From JBBAGC01 sp964491265 (GTDB lineage Bacteria; Spirochaetota; UBA4802; UBA5550), in NCBI GenBank assembly GCA_964491265.1, contig CAZBFP010000017.1, positions 1 to 64,000 of the forward strand: DNA of 64,000 nt. The letters are read 5' to 3'. Positions 60,082 to 64,000 of the stretch are shown here, in pieces (positions within the stretch are counted from its first letter, which is position 1; each line of letters starts with the position of its first letter). Under the pieces are notes generated by a model, which was not told where the DNA came from, did not search any database, and saw nothing but the letters and a program-made list of their open reading frames with translations. The position numbers and the translations under genes were made by a program.

Positions 60082-62963
60082 TTCTGGCAATCGATGACAG
60101 GGAGGATAATCTTTCAACCCTCTGCGCCCTGCTTGGTCATTATTCTCCGGAATCTGAGGTGATAACCGCAACTTCTGCCCGTGAGGGTATTGATACAGCA
60201 GTAAAATTACTCCCGGATCTGATTATTGTAGATTATATAATGCCTGATATTAACGGTATTGAGGCCTGCCGTATTCTTCGCGGGAAGAAAGAAACTTCTT
60301 CAATCCCCATTATTCTCCTGACTGCAGCAGATACTACTCCCCGCAACAGGGTAGATGGCTTTGAGTCTGGTGCTGATGCATTTCTTACCAAACCAATAGA
60401 TGAAACTGAACTGGCAGCACAGGTTAAATCGATGCTGCGGATAAAAAAATCTGAAGATCTTCTGAGAGAGAAGAATGAACAGCTTCAGCATCTTCTTGCT
60501 GATAAAACCTTAACACTTACCAGAACTGAAAGCAATTACAGATCCCTCTTTAACAGCATAAGTGATGCGGTTATTATCTATGACCTGGAAGGGTATGTTC
60601 TTGAGGTTAACGGCAGGGGCCTGGAATTTCTTGGAATAGCTGCTGAAGATATCATCGGGATGTCTGTTGTTACCCTGTTCAGCAGTGAGTTTCTCTATAA
60701 TCTCACATCGGTTATTGAAAATCGCGAGTCTTTTGAAAAAAAGATATTTGAGTCCTGTATATTCAACAAAGAAGAGAAGCCGGTTCCTGTTGAAGTGAGG
60801 AGCAGTCTTGTTGAGTATAATAATGAGTATGCAATTTTAAGTATCCTTCATGATATGAGGGATAAAAAAGTTAATGAACAGCTTCGGCGTCTTCTTGAAA
60901 CTATTGTGGAGAATTCTGAGGACGCAATCATCGGTGTAACCCTTGACGCGGAGATTGTGAGCTGGAACAGCTCTGCTGAACGGATTTACGGCTACACTGT
61001 AGATGAAGTGAGGGGGTGCTCCCTGAGTGTTCTGGTCCCCCCGTCAAAGCCGGATGCTTTTCAGCATTTAATGGAAAGGGTGAAATCGGGTGAAAAAATT
61101 GAACATTACGAGACAACAGGCCTTACTAAAAATGGTGAAACAGTAAATCTATTTATAAAGGTTTTACCTGTAATTGACAATATGGGAAATATTATAGGTG
61201 CTTCAATTACAGCCAGGGATGTTACTGAAGATAAAAAGGTCAGAGCCACTGTACAGAAAGGGAAGAGCTTTCTTAAAAGTCTTGAGGAGATTAATCCTGC
61301 ATTTTATATAGCTATTGATTCAAATGGCAAAATTCTGACAATGAACAGGGCACTCCTCATAGCTGCGGGTTATTCCCTTGGTGAGGTTGTGGGTAAAGAT
61401 TATGTTGAACTTCTTTTCCATGAGTCAGACCGGGTAATGCAGCGCCAGGATTTCAAAAAGATGGTCGCCAAGAAAAAGGGTGCTCTGAGGGAGTATCCTA
61501 TTGTTACATGTGACGGGGATGAGATAATTGTTGAGTGGCACGGGAAGCCCCTTTTGAATGTTAATGGAGAGGTGGAGTTCCTGTTTTATGTAGGTATTGA
61601 TATTACCGAGAGGAAGCGGCTCGAAAAGGCTTTTATGGAGGCAAATACAACTGAAAGGTTCAAGATAGGTCAGGAGCTTCATGACAGGCTTGTTCAGCAT
61701 CTTGCAGGTATTTCTTTCAGGGGTGAACTCCTTAAGCTTAAGATAAGTGAGACTTCAACAGAAGCACTTGCCGATATTGATGAAATAATGGCTCTCGTTT
61801 CCGGTGCAATGAATAAAACAAGAGAACTGGCAAAGGAGCTGAGTCCGGTTGCGGTAAATCCGGGAGGATTAAAGGCCGCAGTTGAAACTCTTAAGGATGA
61901 AATAAAGAAAAAGGATGATGTTGATATTCATCTTATCTGGGATTCTTCCATCGAAATTCGGGGTAAACTGGAAATCTCAAGTTTATACTATATTATAAAT
62001 GATTCTGTAAAAAATTCAATAGATAATAATGGTGCAAAAAATATAGTCCTTTCCCTGAGCAGGGAGAATAATATCTGCAGTCTTGAGATAAGGGATGACG
62101 GACTCGATTATGAAACAATAAATAAGGAAAAGAACAGGGCATTTCTCAGTCTCATTAAATACAGGTCCTGGCTTATTGGAGCGTCAGTTGAAATAAATTC
62201 CAATCCCGCAGGCGGCGCTTTAGTCCTCTGCAGATTTAAAACCGGAGGAGAGCCTGTTGCAGTTGGTGTCTCATCGGGAGAGATACATAGCGGTAAAGGT
62301 AAACCTGCGAGAAACAGGGCATCAGTTCTGATTGTGGATTCACATCCTGTGGTACGTCAGGGATTGTCCCAGATTATTGACAGAGAAAAGGATGTTAAGG
62401 TATGCGGAGAGGCAAGTACTGCTGAAGGAGCCCTTAATTTTCTGGGGAGGATTGTTCCCGATCTTATGACTGTTGATATTGCTCTCAGCGGTTCAGGGGG
62501 GATTGATTTAATAAAAGCCTGCAGGGAACGGTATCCATCTCTCCCTATTATTGTTATTTCCATATACGAGGAATCGATTTACGCTGAAAGATCTATCAGG
62601 GCAGGGGCCAGGGGATTTGTTATGAAGAATGAACCACCCTATGTTATTCTTACAGCAATCAGGACAGTACTTGAAGGACGTCAGTATATGAGTGATAATA
62701 TTAAAGATAAACTCCTTAACAAGCTTTACTTGCCTTCAAATGATGAAGCATCTGCACTTGTAGATGCTTTGACAGACCGGGAGTATGAGGTGTTTCAGCA
62801 CATAGGGCGTGGTTATGGTAATAAACATATCGCAGAAAAGCTCCATGTCAGCGTTAAAACTGTCGAGAACTATCGAGAAAAGATCAAAAGTAAGCTGGGA
62901 ATTGAATCCTCTTCAGACCTGGTTCAGTTTGCTGTACAGTGGATCATTAATCGTACCTCATAA
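60072..62963 (+). CDS. One-protein phosphorelay: REC-PAS3-NarX-like kinase-NarL-like regulator
   Basis: 963 residues in the order receiver (1-120, D54 in IIVDYIMPDI), three PAS domains (about 145-270, 275-395, 400-515), a HisKA_3-type helix pair (about 520-590; KIGQELHDRLVQHLAGISFRG with phospho-His), a short, degenerate HATPase (about 600-725; YYIINDSVKNSIDNN, DDGLDYE), a second receiver (about 745-865; LIVDSHPVVRQGL, Asp in MTVDIAL) and a LuxR helix-turn-helix (about 890-955; LTDREYEVFQHIGRGYGNKHIAEKLHVSVKTVENYREKI). Sensor kinase and DNA-binding regulator are thus fused in one chain. ATG 60072 overlaps the upstream gene. The likely target is downstream. Confidence 0.88.
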   Translation: MALILAIDDREDNLSTLCALLGHYSPESEVITATSAREGIDTAVKLLPDLIIVDYIMPDINGIEACRILRGKKETSSIPIILLTAADTTPRNRVDGFESGADAFLTKPIDETELAAQVKSMLRIKKSEDLLREKNEQLQHLLADKTLTLTRTESNYRSLFNSISDAVIIYDLEGYVLEVNGRGLEFLGIAAEDIIGMSVVTLFSSEFLYNLTSVIENRESFEKKIFESCIFNKEEKPVPVEVRSSLVEYNNEYAILSILHDMRDKKVNEQLRRLLETIVENSEDAIIGVTLDAEIVSWNSSAERIYGYTVDEVRGCSLSVLVPPSKPDAFQHLMERVKSGEKIEHYETTGLTKNGETVNLFIKVLPVIDNMGNIIGASITARDVTEDKKVRATVQKGKSFLKSLEEINPAFYIAIDSNGKILTMNRALLIAAGYSLGEVVGKDYVELLFHESDRVMQRQDFKKMVAKKKGALREYPIVTCDGDEIIVEWHGKPLLNVNGEVEFLFYVGIDITERKRLEKAFMEANTTERFKIGQELHDRLVQHLAGISFRGELLKLKISETSTEALADIDEIMALVSGAMNKTRELAKELSPVAVNPGGLKAAVETLKDEIKKKDDVDIHLIWDSSIEIRGKLEISSLYYIINDSVKNSIDNNGAKNIVLSLSRENNICSLEIRDDGLDYETINKEKNRAFLSLIKYRSWLIGASVEINSNPAGGALVLCRFKTGGEPVAVGVSSGEIHSGKGKPARNRASVLIVDSHPVVRQGLSQIIDREKDVKVCGEASTAEGALNFLGRIVPDLMTVDIALSGSGGIDLIKACRERYPSLPIIVISIYEESIYAERSIRAGARGFVMKNEPPYVILTAIRTVLEGRQYMSDNIKDKLLNKLYLPSNDEASALVDALTDREYEVFQHIGRGYGNKHIAEKLHVSVKTVENYREKIKSKLGIESSSDLVQFAVQWIINRTS

Positions 62964-62966
62964 GTG

Positions 62967-63007
62967 TAGGGGAATTCCCCTATAGGATAAAAAGATTTTT
63001 CCCCTAT
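62967..63007 (+). promoter_or_regulatory. Palindromic putative operator upstream of the molybdoenzyme gene
   Basis: Perfect 16-bp palindrome TAGGGGAATTCCCCTA (62967-62982); the half-site TCCCCTAT recurs at 63000-63007. It lies just after the LuxR-type regulator gene and about 150 bases before the oxidoreductase gene. The remaining bases to 63150 hold the leader and the GAGG ribosome binding site at 63141. Confidence 0.5.
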
Positions 63008-63150
63008 TTACATGAGCCTCCATTTATGTCTATTCTGTTATGTAAACTATGTAATTATAGATATTCATTAGTTTTGCTGCTGCGGGATAATTAAAGTGTC
63101 GGTCCAAAGCAGCTTGAAGGTAGTAAAGAATACTGACTTAGAGGTAGGAT

Positions 63151-64000
63151 ATGGATTATAAGTCTGGAGTATGTACTTTTTGCGGTACCGGGTGCGGAAA
63201 TTTCCTTAAGATTAAGGACGGGGCAGTTCATGGGGTTTATTCCATGAGAAACCATCCTGTAAGCGGGGGGAGATTGTGCGTAAGGGGATGGCATATTCAT
63301 GAACTGCTTATGACAGATCAGAGAATCAGCAGTCCCATGATCAGAGTTGACGGCTCGCTTAAAGAAGTAAGCTATGATGAGGCTGTTGACTTCATGTTTG
63401 AAAAGATGTCAAAGTATAAAGAGGGTGCGGCAAAAGAGGTCGGCTTTCTTGCATCACCAAGGTCGTCAAACGAAGATATCTTTCTTTTTACTAAACTCGC
63501 CAGAACAGTATTTAAAACAAATAACATTACTCTTGATTCTGAGTCGGGTCACCGGAAGAGTCTTGATGTTCTTTACAAGGGTACAGGTATGGCCGGAATG
63601 ACCGGTTCTATTGCTGCTGTCAGTAAAGCAAAGTTTATCCTGGTTGTAGGTTCAGATGTTACTAAGATGAACCCCATTATAGGGAGTGAAATTCATAAGG
63701 CTGAAATGGCCGGGGCTAAGGTTGTTACAATATGCAGCCGTGTAAGCCAGATCGCCAGGCTCAGCACTCTGCACCTCCAGGTTAACCCCGGGTCGAAGAA
63801 GGTACTCCTTGCTGCTCTTGCAAAGGCACTGGTTGCGGAAGGGCATCATGATGCGGAGTGGCTGAGTAAAAAAACCAGCGGCTCAAAGGAGTTTCTGGAA
63901 TCTATAAACAGTCTTAATTTAACAGAAGCGGAGAATCTTACAGGTATAGCTTATAATACGATTGCTGCTGTTGCTAAGGATATTGCCGGATCTGAATCCG
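63151..64000 (+). CDS. Molybdopterin-dependent oxidoreductase, 5' part
   Basis: Runs off the window after 283 codons. ATG 63151 with GAGG at 63141. The N-terminus MDYKSGVCTFCGTGCG gives cysteines 8, 11 and 15, with the fourth at C43 (GRLCVRGW): the [4Fe-4S] pattern of the formate dehydrogenase/DMSO reductase superfamily. Downstream VSYDEAVDFMFEKM, VGFLASPRSSNEDIFLFTKLARTVF, ILVVGSDVTKMNPIIGSEIHKAEMAGAKVV and LHLQVNPGSKKVLL are the molybdopterin-binding region of that family. FdhA/FdhF-like or NuoG-like identity cannot be settled from this part. The catalytic residue (Cys/Sec/Ser) is outside what I can assign. Confidence 0.88.
   Translation, partial: MDYKSGVCTFCGTGCGNFLKIKDGAVHGVYSMRNHPVSGGRLCVRGWHIHELLMTDQRISSPMIRVDGSLKEVSYDEAVDFMFEKMSKYKEGAAKEVGFLASPRSSNEDIFLFTKLARTVFKTNNITLDSESGHRKSLDVLYKGTGMAGMTGSIAAVSKAKFILVVGSDVTKMNPIIGSEIHKAEMAGAKVVTICSRVSQIARLSTLHLQVNPGSKKVLLAALAKALVAEGHHDAEWLSKKTSGSKEFLESINSLNLTEAENLTGIAYNTIAAVAKDIAGSES

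Overview
The window is AT-rich, gene-dense bacterial DNA with mostly short operons on both strands. Gene content points to a Gram-negative-type (diderm) bacterium with a large signalling repertoire. The evidence is an RseC/MucC-like protein, lgt and lipoproteins, a 7TMR-DISM sensor kinase, many hybrid histidine kinases, STAS, GerMN and CYTH proteins, two membrane-anchored TPR proteins, and TTG/GTG starts with clear ribosome binding sites. My best guess is a free-living Spirochaetota relative, but this is inference from gene families and no 16S rRNA is present. I saw no transposase, prophage or CRISPR array.

Layout. 1-3.5 kb is an accessory region: the 3' end of a polymorphic-toxin-like gene, an overlapping small membrane protein, a DUF3467 protein, small orphans and a VapBC-like toxin-antitoxin pair whose toxin is frameshifted. 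3.5-13.3 kb is housekeeping: a GpgS-like glycosyltransferase, DUF2889, a CheY-like regulator, a lipoprotein-dapA-dapB-CBS/PAS/Fis operon, rho-rpmE, and an lgt-EamA pair on the minus strand. 13.4-18.6 kb holds a pair of M16 peptidase-family genes, rseC-like, greA and plsC. A tRNA-Ala(GGC) follows.

19.1-28.2 kb is the most distinctive block. All genes are on the plus strand: a TPR/Mrr-like protein, a cNMP-binding/P-loop ATPase/patatin-like pseudoenzyme, a membrane protein, a STAS protein, a six-hairpin-glycosidase-like protein, a second TPR/Mrr-like protein and a ParB-like protein. 28.2-45.9 kb has a five-domain S1 protein, GNAT, HEAT, a PolB-like exonuclease, ilvD, a 1073-residue hybrid kinase, GerMN, CYTH, pheST, a ROK kinase and a PHP phosphoesterase. 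46.8-52 kb has phosphohexose isomerase and mutase, MscS, a DUF6544/6920-like protein and an NfeD-like protein.

52.2-63 kb is a two-component island. It has a minus-strand operon (histidine kinase, metallo-beta-lactamase-fold protein, hybrid kinase) and a divergent plus-strand operon (Cache kinase, unknown protein, kinase-dimerisation/receiver protein, and a NarX/NarL-like one-protein phosphorelay). Next comes a molybdopterin oxidoreductase cut by the window edge, preceded by a perfect 16-bp palindrome that could be the target of the LuxR-type regulator.

Five copies of a roughly 120-bp intergenic repeat with a GC-rich central hairpin are scattered through the first 33 kb. Other small inverted-repeat elements lie around ilvD, near 44.7 kb and near 46.6 kb. 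All domain calls come from reading the translated sequence by eye; no database search was run.
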